Part shown: one piece after another, positions 9,841 through 17,775 of the stretch
How the letters are laid out: each line of letters opens with the position of its first letter
How positions within the stretch are numbered: position 1 is the stretch's first letter
Assembly: GCA_044239865.1 (NCBI GenBank)
Contig: JBIIAO010000007.1
Location: 1-24,373, forward strand
Length of the DNA stretch: 24,373 nucleotides
Source: CAIZGX01 sp044239865
GTDB taxonomy: Bacteria > Bacteroidota > Bacteroidia > Flavobacteriales_D > Sanyastnellaceae
Direction of reading: 5' to 3'
Notes under the pieces: generated by a model
Database searches by the model: none
What the model saw: the letters and a program-made list of their open reading frames with translations, nothing else
Told to the model about the DNA's origin: nothing
Made by a program: the position numbers and the translations under genes

Positions 9841-10910
9841 AACACTTGAATTTTTAATCGAAATTTCTCCATCTTGGAATTGGAAAGCACGACGGTATAA
9901 AAGCCCTTTGGTAAAGCAAATTCAGTAACATCAATTTCATAGGTATTAAAACCGTTGTTTAAAGCTTGGCCAGTTAGATTCTCTGAATTCACTGCTAATT
10001 CCAATGGCTGCCCATCTTTGCTGAGCATGGTATAATTTATTGCACCTTGACTGTACGCATCATCGAATCGAATAAACAATTTTTCAAACACTGGAATGAA
10101 ATTGGGATTCTCGCCATTTTGAACGTGAACATATTTGATGTCTTTTCGTTCCGGTATCGTATTCACAACAAACTTCCATACATCAGTTGTATTGACTACT
10201 TTTCCTTCGTTGTATTGTTGAACTTGCCAAGCATAAGACTTACCATCTTCAAGGGCAATTGCAGAAATTGGATAATTCACTTGAAACGAATTGAGACAAC
10301 GCAATGACCATTGAATCGGATTCATATTCATTGCTTGTTCCGGTGTTTGCCCATTTCCAATTTTGGTTAATCGAATGACATATTCCATCTCTCCTGAACA
10401 AATAGCTTTGCCAGTAGAATTCATCCAAGACAAAACCGGTAAATGCGTAGACACTGTGTCGCCATCAAAAGGGTAAACCAGATTTAGAAACTCAGAATAT
10501 TCCGACTCAATAGATTCGCACCAATCGTCTAAAACTTCTACACCATTTTGAACTACCTTAACACAATAGCGATAGTTCCCGAAAGGAAGAACACCCAACG
10601 TTTTCATCGATGAAAATTCTGCGCCATCAGAAACATTTAATAGATTCAAAGGCACACCACTTAATACTGTAGCTCCTGAAGAAACAATAAACTGATTTGT
10701 CTCACCTGTTAAAATCATTCTTCCTGAAGCCGTCTTTAACTGCACCACCAATTTCACCTCGTGTGCATCTATATCTGCATTTACTAAGGTCAATTGCGTC
10801 AATGCATTTAAGCTGGCATTCCACTCATTAAAAAGAGAGCCCGATATAACGACCTGGCTATTGCCCCATAAAGAGCAAAACATAAAAACTAGAAGTAAAA
10901 ACCGCTTCAT
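9837..10910 (-). CDS. Secreted fibronectin/TANFOR-like surface protein
   Basis: A 357-residue protein with a signal peptide (MKRFLLLVFMFCSLWGNSQ). Strand-rich domains follow: an N-terminal beta-sandwich (about 20-140); a fibronectin-III-like domain (about 143-255) with LVYPFDGDTVSTHLPVLSW, TPEQAMNMNPIQW and KSYAWQVQQYNEGKV; and a C-terminal sandwich to residue 357. The phrases 'P.lsW', 'GQTPEQA' and 'Y.WqV' match what I recall of TANFOR-type proteins in Bacteroidota, a moderate-confidence assignment. The start overlaps the barrel gene's stop (ATGA), and its own stop overlaps the OmpH start in the same way. It is probably a surface or periplasmic scaffold working with the beta-barrel. There is no visible T9SS C-terminal domain. 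Confidence 0.8.
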   Translation of the reverse strand: MKRFLLLVFMFCSLWGNSQVVISGSLFNEWNASLNALTQLTLVNADIDAHEVKLVVQLKTASGRMILTGETNQFIVSSGATVLSGVPLNLLNVSDGAEFSSMKTLGVLPFGNYRYCVKVVQNGVEVLDDWCESIESEYSEFLNLVYPFDGDTVSTHLPVLSWMNSTGKAICSGEMEYVIRLTKIGNGQTPEQAMNMNPIQWSLRCLNSFQVNYPISAIALEDGKSYAWQVQQYNEGKVVNTTDVWKFVVNTIPERKDIKYVHVQNGENPNFIPVFEKLFIRFDDAYSQGAINYTMLSKDGQPLELAVNSENLTGQALNNGFNTYEIDVTEFALPKGFYTVVLSNSKMEKFRLKIQVL

Positions 10911-12946
10911 GATTTCGAATTTTTAATTGTGTATACCACTTGTACACTTCCTCTGTAGGGATAACGAGCAGCTACCTCTTGAGAAAGCCAAGGCGTTGAA
11001 ATGGGATCGTAAACATATTTCTCTGCCATGAACTGAATCTTCAGATTGGAATATGTAAGGCCACTGTTGAATGATAAGCCGTATGATTCAGCATTGAAAA
11101 GATTTTGTCTATACGTCAAACTTGCATTCCATTTAGACTTTGTGAATCCAACACTTCCTTCCGCATAATGCGATTCTTGAAATAACGAATCTGAATTTGT
11201 TTGTTTGAATCCCATATATCCCAATCGCATTGAGACATTTTTCTTAGCAAGTGAAAGAGCCACATTTGAATTTTCTATTCTATTCAAACCATCTTTATTT
11301 GTGGTAAGGGCTATTACTTCTTGTGCTGTAATAATCGGGACTACCTTTCCCATTTTTATTGGAATGCTGAATACGCTTGACAAAAGAGACTGGTTCACGC
11401 TAACACTCGAAGTATCAAGTTGAATCACACCTCTGTTTTGCGAACCCAATAGCGTTAAATTTCCTCTCTTGAATATTTTCAGGCGTAAGGAAGAATTCAA
11501 ACTTTTGAAATCGGATAATTTCTGATTCAAGCCTCTTCGATCGTACTTCGCTTGAATTGTAAAATTGGCTTTCTTACCAAGACCTTGTTTGAATTGAATT
11601 TGCGATTGAAGGTAATCATGTCGCGGAACAGCAATTCCAAAGCTATTAAACGTTGAAGTGTATAGATTAGACTTTAAAGCTATCTCTGTATTCGTGTTTT
11701 CAATACGTTGATTCCATCCGACATGAAAGGCGTATCCTACGTCATATCTTCCGCGGGAAGAATTGGCATCTGACATTAGATTAATAGGACGACTCAAAAA
11801 AGATTTAGACGCGTTCATTTCAATTTTGCTTCCTCCACTCACCCATTGTCCTTGCGCTTCTAAAACATAGTTCACCGCATTTCCCGATTGGGCATCGGAC
11901 AAATCTCTTTTCCCGCGACCTGTTAAACCTTGAATATAGAAATGTGATTGTTCTGGCCTTCCCTTTCCGAGTACAACCCAAGAAATAACGCGTGATGAAG
12001 AATTCAAGTTTTTGCCCCATGCTGAAACAGCATCCATCAATTGCCTTGAAAATCCGAGTTGTCCGAGTTCCGGGAAAATCGGTGTTTGAATCTTGCCAAT
12101 TCCTGCATCTAGATAATAGCTTCCTTTATTCAATGCTCCAGAAATCCCAAAAAGAGAAGTTCCCCAAAGTGAAATCTGAGAAGTGTTAGCTGTGAAGTTA
12201 CCGATATCAAACTTTCTCAATTCCGTTGGTAAAGACTTACTAAAGGGATTTGAAAAAAGAGCCTCTTTTTTGTCATTCAATCCAGCTAATTGCGAAGTGT
12301 ATTGTTCACGAAGTAATTTCAACTTATCGAGTTCACTTTTGCATCGTGCCAATTCATCAGAAACATTTAAGTTCCCTAAAGGATTTAAGTTTGGTTTATC
12401 TCTTGAAAGCGAATCAAGAGGATTGCTTATGTTTAATGAATCCGGAACAACTGGTGTAATGTCTAATGCGCTTGTATCTATCAAATTCCATTTCGGCATT
12501 TCAATGCTATCTCCTTTGAAGCTTTCTAGAAATTGAATCCGCTTTTGGTAATTAGAAGTAAGCGTATTGAGGCTATCCAATTTATTTTCGATCCCGGCAG
12601 ATAATTTGGCTTGAAGAGCATCTGTATCTATGGCCTTAATGTTTGGAACAAAATGAAAAGCAAATCCGTTTCTGACCCCAATTAAGGTGCTTGGATTGTT
12701 GTATGAATAAGTAATTCCAAAGTTTAACCCTTTCCACTCAAAGCCAGTATTCACTGTGTTTTGTAAAATAAATGTGGGTTTAATCACAGAATCAGAAGTT
12801 GGCAATATGGCGTATTGAACTTTGGAGTTCATTTCAACACCGTTCCAAATAGGACTATTCGATTGTGCTAAAACCTTATTCACACTGCAAGGAATTTGAA
12901 TGTTTGCAATAAACAAGCAGAAGAATATGATTGTATTTTTTTTCAA
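10907..12946 (-). CDS. Predicted outer-membrane beta-barrel, first gene of the operon
   Basis: A 679-residue protein. A signal peptide ends near KVLAQ (residue 28). Residues ~30-100 form strands. A linker and coiled coil of about 100-225 (LQAKLSAGIENKLDSLNTLT, then ELARCKSELDKLKLLREQY) probably lies in the periplasm. From ~240 to the end there are repeated amphipathic strands of alternating aromatic and small residues with Asn/Ser/Gly turns, as in an outer-membrane barrel. There is no TonB plug or POTRA motif. The only usable start is TTG, because an in-frame TAA lies two codons upstream and no ATG precedes the signal peptide. A run of eight A follows the TTG, so a sequencing slip is possible. 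It may be the export channel or anchor for the proteins downstream; that is inference. Confidence 0.8.
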   Translation of the reverse strand: MKKNTIIFFCLFIANIQIPCSVNKVLAQSNSPIWNGVEMNSKVQYAILPTSDSVIKPTFILQNTVNTGFEWKGLNFGITYSYNNPSTLIGVRNGFAFHFVPNIKAIDTDALQAKLSAGIENKLDSLNTLTSNYQKRIQFLESFKGDSIEMPKWNLIDTSALDITPVVPDSLNISNPLDSLSRDKPNLNPLGNLNVSDELARCKSELDKLKLLREQYTSQLAGLNDKKEALFSNPFSKSLPTELRKFDIGNFTANTSQISLWGTSLFGISGALNKGSYYLDAGIGKIQTPIFPELGQLGFSRQLMDAVSAWGKNLNSSSRVISWVVLGKGRPEQSHFYIQGLTGRGKRDLSDAQSGNAVNYVLEAQGQWVSGGSKIEMNASKSFLSRPINLMSDANSSRGRYDVGYAFHVGWNQRIENTNTEIALKSNLYTSTFNSFGIAVPRHDYLQSQIQFKQGLGKKANFTIQAKYDRRGLNQKLSDFKSLNSSLRLKIFKRGNLTLLGSQNRGVIQLDTSSVSVNQSLLSSVFSIPIKMGKVVPIITAQEVIALTTNKDGLNRIENSNVALSLAKKNVSMRLGYMGFKQTNSDSLFQESHYAEGSVGFTKSKWNASLTYRQNLFNAESYGLSFNSGLTYSNLKIQFMAEKYVYDPISTPWLSQEVAARYPYRGSVQVVYTIKNSKS

Positions 12947-13560
12947 ATCGGGTTATGGTCACTATTTGAAATTCTTGTGGTTTAGGTCTTACAAAAAAAA
13001 GAGAAGTTCATAAAGTGCATTTTTTAAAATTTTGAAGAAAAAGACATTTGATCATCCTTCTCCCTTTGAAAACAGCACCTTCAATCCAAAAGACCTAGTT
13101 ATACCTGCCTGAATAAATACGTAGAAAGTCGTATATCCGTTAAATCGCCAGCTATATATACGCACAAGTTCGTATTGCAAGGCAGTATTAAATTGAAGTG
13201 CTTTGGGGGGAAATAAAAGATGAGAAAAACTGATTGAAGCAATAATTGAAATCAAGTTCATTCTCAACATTGTAATGACTAATCACTTTAAAATTCAATG
13301 ATGAGATTTAGTCAAGACTAGGATCACTTGTGTTGGAATTATGGATCTTGCCTTTTGACGAGACGAGATTATGGAGATGATTTGGGAGGGAGTTGGGGGA
13401 TTAGGCAAATGTGATTACTGTCTTGTATGGTACTTATTTTTTAGGGGATGGATGTATCGCATAAAGCTAGAGATTTGTAATTGTAGACGATCAATTATTT
13501 CGAAAATATGCGAGTTCTGTGCTATTATAATTAAAGAATACTAAATTAAATTTTCTATCA
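12947..13560. other. 614-bp divergent intergenic region at island edge
   Basis: This stretch separates the start of the surface-protein operon (minus) from the defence-like genes (plus), so both promoters should lie here. I found no TAnnTTTG box on either strand in a usable position. The only coding candidate is a minus frame at 13052-13270, listed separately. The stretch at 13370-13460 is unusually G-rich on the plus strand (GGGAGGGAGTTGGGGGATT). No tRNA and no copy of the tRNA-Ser 3' end was seen, so it does not show an integration footprint. Confidence 0.5.
13052..13270 (-). CDS. Possible small ORF or outer-membrane protein remnant
   Basis: A 72-codon frame with an ATG start (MLRMNLISIIASISFS). 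The N-terminus could be a weak signal or membrane segment. The C-terminal half (SWRFNGYTTFYVFIQAGITR, then SFGLKVLF) alternates like outer-membrane strands, so this may be the fossil of a barrel protein rather than a working gene. It lies upstream of, and in the same direction as, the surface-protein operon, separated by about 105 bases. There is no ribosome-binding signal and no recognised homologue. It could equally be chance. Confidence 0.25.
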   Translation of the reverse strand: MLRMNLISIIASISFSHLLFPPKALQFNTALQYELVRIYSWRFNGYTTFYVFIQAGITRSFGLKVLFSKGEG

Positions 13561-14616
13561 GTGCTTGATGACAAAAATGAACTACGCAAAATTATCTTAA
13601 CAGTAACAGAACTGTTCAATGCTGACAAGAATGTAGATATTGCTGACTTATTGAGGACTTCTGAAATTACTTCTGAGTCTACTTATTACGATAATTGGAA
13701 TGGAGGAACAACTTACTATTCAATTTATATTACTGTCTCAGTTGAAAGATTTGTAAAAATTCAAGAAAGGCAAGCTGAAATCGAAGCAAGTATTAAAGAA
13801 AAAATAGAATTGGTTTTACGCCCATATGAAAACACTCAAATTGGACAAGTTTTCATTATTCCTAAATCAATCCCTAAAATCGAGTGGGACAGAATTGCCG
13901 ATTTATTGAATAAAGAACAGCTTAAGTCAGAAATAAATTTTCTAAAGGATGTATTAATTTCTGTATCTACTGGTGGACAAAGAATTCAGGATATTAATGA
14001 CCAATATCAAAAAAGATTTACTTTAGTTGACAAAGCCCTTAAACGACTTTCATTCGAAAACCCAAATGCATTTAATGATCTATGGCAATGGTATGCTCGA
14101 TGGAGTTCTGGTGAAATGCCCCAATACAAAGAAAGAAGAGCATTTATTGGTGAGATGTATGGTAACCTGTTAAAGGCATTACAAGAAACCGAGCAACCTG
14201 AACTTCTAAATGTGTCGGTTAATCTATCAGGTTGGGAACGCATTGACAGGACAGTGAAAGAAACAAAGATGCGACTAAAACAAGCGGTTAGTGAAGAACA
14301 TTTTCAAGCTATTGGACTACTTTGTAGAGAAACTATCATTTCAATAGCCCAAGCAATTTATAATGAAGAAAAGCATCCAGTTTTAGACGGAGTAAAAGCA
14401 AGCAAAACGGATGCAAAAAGAATGCTTGATGCGTATATTGCTATGGAGCTGTCAGGTGGAGTAAATGAGAATTTGAGAAAGTATGCAAGAGCCTCCAATG
14501 ATTTAGCAAATGAATTAACCCATAAACGAACTGCGAATGCGAAAGATGCCTCGTTATGTACATCAGCAACAATTTCACTTGTGAACTTGATAGGTATTTT
14601 GGAAGATAGACACTAA
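13561..14616 (+). CDS. HEPN-like protein of a putative defence module
   Basis: A 351-residue cytoplasmic protein with no signal peptide. The start is GTG, because no ATG occurs between the upstream in-frame TAA (13528) and the first ~175 codons. The N-terminal ~110 residues are helix plus strands (NWNGGTTYYSIYITVSVERF). The middle is helical. The C-terminal ~90 residues (LLCRETIISIAQAIYN, VKASKTDAKRMLDAYIAMEL, NDLANELTHKR near 312-323) form a helical bundle resembling abortive-infection/HEPN-type C-terminal domains. The usual HEPN RNase motif R-x4-6-H is not evident; His321 follows a conserved-looking DLANELT. It is followed after 14 bases by the protease gene, so they are probably co-expressed. 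Bases are more AT-rich than in the flanking genes, consistent with transfer. Function is inferred from domain shape and context. Confidence 0.75.
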   Translation: MLDDKNELRKIILTVTELFNADKNVDIADLLRTSEITSESTYYDNWNGGTTYYSIYITVSVERFVKIQERQAEIEASIKEKIELVLRPYENTQIGQVFIIPKSIPKIEWDRIADLLNKEQLKSEINFLKDVLISVSTGGQRIQDINDQYQKRFTLVDKALKRLSFENPNAFNDLWQWYARWSSGEMPQYKERRAFIGEMYGNLLKALQETEQPELLNVSVNLSGWERIDRTVKETKMRLKQAVSEEHFQAIGLLCRETIISIAQAIYNEEKHPVLDGVKASKTDAKRMLDAYIAMELSGGVNENLRKYARASNDLANELTHKRTANAKDASLCTSATISLVNLIGILEDRH

Positions 14617-14630
14617 AAAAACAATTAGGA

Positions 14631-15311
14631 ATGGCTTTAACACGCGACAATGACACATCACTACATGAAGCAGGTCACTGTATGATTTCATATTTAGCAC
14701 ACGATTTATTTGAAATTAAGTATGTCACTTCTAATTTTGAATTAAGCACGTCTCATGACTCAACTTCTATTGGAGGACTTAGAGGAAGTCTTAAAAAAGA
14801 AGTTGGGACTCTTACATTTGAAGATCATGATTTAATGATATTGATTTGTTTGGCTGGAATGGCTGCTGACGATATAAATCATTGCAACGGTATACTAACA
14901 GAACAGTTGTATGAAAATGTAGTTTTTGCGCAGAAAATGAATTCTAATAAATATAGTGGTGATTCAACTTTAATAATGCCTCATTTACAAAGATTGGTTC
15001 CTGAATTATTCATTGAACAAAGAGAGTATACCATCAGTTGTCAAAAATTATTGCATGAGTTATTTGTAAATAACAAGATTAATCCAATTTTACTTGGACT
15101 CAGGGATGAACTTGAAAATTCATCAAAAAAGACTTTAACAAGTCGAGAAATTACTTCTTTCCTGGACGATACTGCATTGAAAAATTGGAGAGATACAGAA
15201 TGGCAGGAAATAATAAAAAATAGGATTTCGGAAATAAAAAAAACTGCACATAACAGCACCTTGCCAAAAGCAGGGCGATCGTTTTTACAAAAACTTTTCG
15301 GCTTCGAATAA
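14631..15311 (+). CDS. Stand-alone M41 (FtsH-like) zinc metalloprotease
   Basis: A 226-residue protein with the zinc-protease motif HEAGH at residues 12-16 (His12 and His16 as zinc ligands, Glu13 catalytic). LICLAGMAADDI (71-82) corresponds to the LAGRAAEE helix of FtsH, and Asp111 in YSGDST is a plausible third ligand, matching the Asp of FtsH's ASND segment. There is no AAA+ ATPase domain and no transmembrane segment, so this is a bare M41-like peptidase, unlike the ~600-residue FtsH. The C-terminal ~100 residues are helical and end in a basic/aromatic tail. The gene follows the HEPN-like gene by 14 bases. The partner or an infection signal may gate its activity, which is inference. The assignment to M41-like rests on motif order, not on an alignment. 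Confidence 0.8.
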   Translation: MALTRDNDTSLHEAGHCMISYLAHDLFEIKYVTSNFELSTSHDSTSIGGLRGSLKKEVGTLTFEDHDLMILICLAGMAADDINHCNGILTEQLYENVVFAQKMNSNKYSGDSTLIMPHLQRLVPELFIEQREYTISCQKLLHELFVNNKINPILLGLRDELENSSKKTLTSREITSFLDDTALKNWRDTEWQEIIKNRISEIKKTAHNSTLPKAGRSFLQKLFGFE

Positions 15312-15401
15312 AATCAAAAATAGCTTGACAGGTCGGTGCTCCAAAAGCCCCACGTTCGGCAAGCTGTATAACTTAAATGCCATTTTAAGACCGACTCAAA
15401 T
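15312..15401. repeat. Palindromic cassette-end-like element A
   Basis: The 90-bp gap between the two gene pairs carries two interleaved inverted repeats. AGCTTG (15322-15327) pairs with CAAGCT (15360-15365), and GTCGGT (15332-15337) pairs with ACCGAC (15390-15395). The inner part reads GCTCCAAAAGCCCCACG. The element starts right after the stop of the protease gene and ends six bases before the next ATG. It resembles the recombination-site or cassette-end palindromes that separate accessory genes, but no integron core site is evident. Confidence 0.45.
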
Positions 15402-16631
15402 ATGAAACTATATATTGGAAACTATTTTGATGCATTTGCAGATGAGTGCAGAAGTAAATTGACAAAAGAAATTAACTCTCAAATTGACTCATACATTTTG
15501 AATGTTAATGTTGACGACCTTACAAACCATCTTGTTCAGAAATATACACTTGACTTACCAGAATTATATTTTGAAAAAGTATATATAGACACATTAGAAA
15601 AAGACATCCCTGGTTCAAGATTCCCTCGTTATGATTTTATGATTTCTGATACCCACAAAATGTTTCGGAAGCAAGTAATCATTTACCATATTCCCTACAC
15701 CGGAGATATAAACTTACTGCAACTAAGACCGAACCCTTATGCCTTAATGAGCTATGAAGCCAATTTTGATACAAGTCAAAAGTGTGTGCTAATAGAGATA
15801 ATCAATTTTTATAATGACCCTGAAAAGATTAAGCAACAATATAACCAAGAGGTTAATTATTTATCTAGCAATTATGGCAATGTTAGAAATAACTGTCAAA
15901 CTTATAATTTAGGACTAGCAGCATTAATCAGGAGTTCTATTGAAACTAGGAGACAACAAATACTTCAAAAAAACAGCCTTCTCGCATCATTAGGTGTCCC
16001 AATGAAAAAAAAGGAAGATGTTGCAGAAACATTTTCAGTTCCGAACCCCAAATTGAAAGACAAGATAATTGTAAAACCTTACGTCCATGAGAAAGAATTC
16101 AAACCAGAACCGGCGTTAGATGACAATAATTATAAAAAAATTTTAAAAATAATAAATGATGTAGGTAAAAATTTCGAAAGATTACCATCAACATACAAAG
16201 GAAAAAGTGAAGAGGATATTAGAGACCACTTACTACTAATTCTAGACCCAAATTTTGAATTAGGAAGTGCGGGAGGAGAGACTTTTAACAAAACAGGAAA
16301 AACAGACATTTCATTGCGCTATGATAGCAGTGTCGTATTTGTAGCAGAATGTAAGTATTGGAGAGGAGAAAAAACATATTTAAAAACTATTGACCAATTA
16401 CTAGGATATTTAACGTGGCGAAACTCAAAGATTGCTGTCATTAATTTTGTTCAGAATAATGAATTTTCAGATGTTTTAGACAAAATAAAAACTTCAAGTA
16501 AAACCCATCCTAATTTTTTGAAAGAAATGAGTTCAAATGATGAATCTTGGTTTAACTATAAATTCCATTTAAATGGAGACAGAAATAGGGAACTTGACGT
16601 AGCTGTGATTTCATTTCATTTACCAAAATAA
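15402..16631 (+). CDS. PD-(D/E)XK nuclease with novel N-terminal domain
   Basis: A 409-residue protein. The C-terminal ~150 residues are a restriction-endonuclease-like nuclease. A helix with EEDIRDHLLLIL (~269) precedes GSAGGETFNKTGKTD with Asp302, then VAECK with Glu316 and Lys318 (D-x13-E-x-K), then QLLGY with Gln332 and Tyr336 (the Q-x3-Y helix of RecB/Mrr-like families). All catalytic positions are intact. Residues 1-~190 are a separate domain of mixed strands and helices that I do not recognise, joined by a Lys/Glu/Pro-rich linker (~200-250). The N-terminal domain may sense or bind a target and the C-terminal domain cut DNA; that is inference. It is followed 10 bases later by the DUF3800-like gene. 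Confidence 0.8.
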   Translation: MKLYIGNYFDAFADECRSKLTKEINSQIDSYILNVNVDDLTNHLVQKYTLDLPELYFEKVYIDTLEKDIPGSRFPRYDFMISDTHKMFRKQVIIYHIPYTGDINLLQLRPNPYALMSYEANFDTSQKCVLIEIINFYNDPEKIKQQYNQEVNYLSSNYGNVRNNCQTYNLGLAALIRSSIETRRQQILQKNSLLASLGVPMKKKEDVAETFSVPNPKLKDKIIVKPYVHEKEFKPEPALDDNNYKKILKIINDVGKNFERLPSTYKGKSEEDIRDHLLLILDPNFELGSAGGETFNKTGKTDISLRYDSSVVFVAECKYWRGEKTYLKTIDQLLGYLTWRNSKIAVINFVQNNEFSDVLDKIKTSSKTHPNFLKEMSSNDESWFNYKFHLNGDRNRELDVAVISFHLPK

Positions 16632-16641
16632 AACCGACAAA

Positions 16642-17775
16642 ATGATGGATTTTGAAATAAGCGAAATTAGAAAAACTACTAGAATGTTAGCGCGAATAGC
16701 AGACTTTGATTCTGCTTTTACATTTTACTATGATGAAACTAACAATATAAAGAAATTCTACGTCCGAGAGAATGACTTCAATAACACATTTACTACAAAC
16801 TTCATTTTAGGAGGCTTGGTTCACCTTGGACAAGCACCAGATGTTCAACCTCTAATTGATAGTTTCAAACAACAAAAGACGGCCAAAGAGGTTAAATTCA
16901 AGCACATTGCCAGTGGCGATTTTCTTGAATGTCTAAAATCAGAAAAACTTAAACTGTTTTTGCAATTTGTAAAGGACTATAATTTGTATGTCCACTATTC
17001 CAGTCTAAATATTCTTTACTGGTCAATTGTCGACATTGTTGATTCTGCAATTGCAAGTTCAAAATCTGCTCAACAATTGGGACATCAGTTTACAAACTAT
17101 TTGAAGAACGACCTGTATAAACTATCAAGACTTGAAATTGAATCAGTCATTCAGCTTTTTTACAAGTATGAATATCCTAATATTAAAAATGAATCCGTTC
17201 TTCCATTCATAGAAGAGCTTACTTCTCTGTTTAACGATTACCTTGAGACACACGAATTTAATTTCGGGTTAGATTTATTAAGTCAGATTCTAAAAGAAGC
17301 CAAGAAAAAAAATTCTCTACCGTTTGTAATGGATGAGGATGACTTTATTTTACTCAAAGACTTATCTCATTTTTACTTAAGACCAATTTATCTTTTTAAA
17401 AACTCAACACACATTTTTGACAACGAAGATTCAATTGCCGAAACAGTTAATTATTATAAAATACTTGACGAAGGTGTGGAAATAAAAAATTATACGTTCG
17501 TTGATTCACAGACCAACCAACTAATCCAACTTTCAGACGTTTTTGTTGGGGTAATGGGAAAATTGTCACACTATTTGAATACATCTTCACGAGAAAAAAT
17601 TGATACTGACTTCGTTTCACTATCAGCTATTCAACAAAAAAACATAGACTTACTAATTGACGTAATTGACAAATCTCACAACAAAAATATTGGGTTCATT
17701 CACAATATAGATAGTTTTGAAGATATGTCTAAAATGGACAGAATCCGTGCAAATAGAACGAAAAACGGCATATAA
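16642..17775 (+). CDS. DUF3800-like protein
   Basis: A 377-residue protein with two hallmarks of the DUF3800 family, which I recall as an RNase H-like fold common in defence islands. The first is an early strand, FTFYYDETNN, with Asp31 and Glu32. The second is a late FVDSQTNQLIQLSDVFVGVM with Asp288 and Asp299. These acidic residues would form the metal site. The middle ~180 residues are a helical insertion. Two adjacent ATGs exist (16642 and 16645); the second gives the same ACCGAC-N6-ATG spacing as the nuclease gene upstream, so it may be the true start. It is probably co-transcribed with the nuclease. The ends match DUF3800 better than the middle does. Confidence 0.75.
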   Translation: MMDFEISEIRKTTRMLARIADFDSAFTFYYDETNNIKKFYVRENDFNNTFTTNFILGGLVHLGQAPDVQPLIDSFKQQKTAKEVKFKHIASGDFLECLKSEKLKLFLQFVKDYNLYVHYSSLNILYWSIVDIVDSAIASSKSAQQLGHQFTNYLKNDLYKLSRLEIESVIQLFYKYEYPNIKNESVLPFIEELTSLFNDYLETHEFNFGLDLLSQILKEAKKKNSLPFVMDEDDFILLKDLSHFYLRPIYLFKNSTHIFDNEDSIAETVNYYKILDEGVEIKNYTFVDSQTNQLIQLSDVFVGVMGKLSHYLNTSSREKIDTDFVSLSAIQQKNIDLLIDVIDKSHNKNIGFIHNIDSFEDMSKMDRIRANRTKNGI

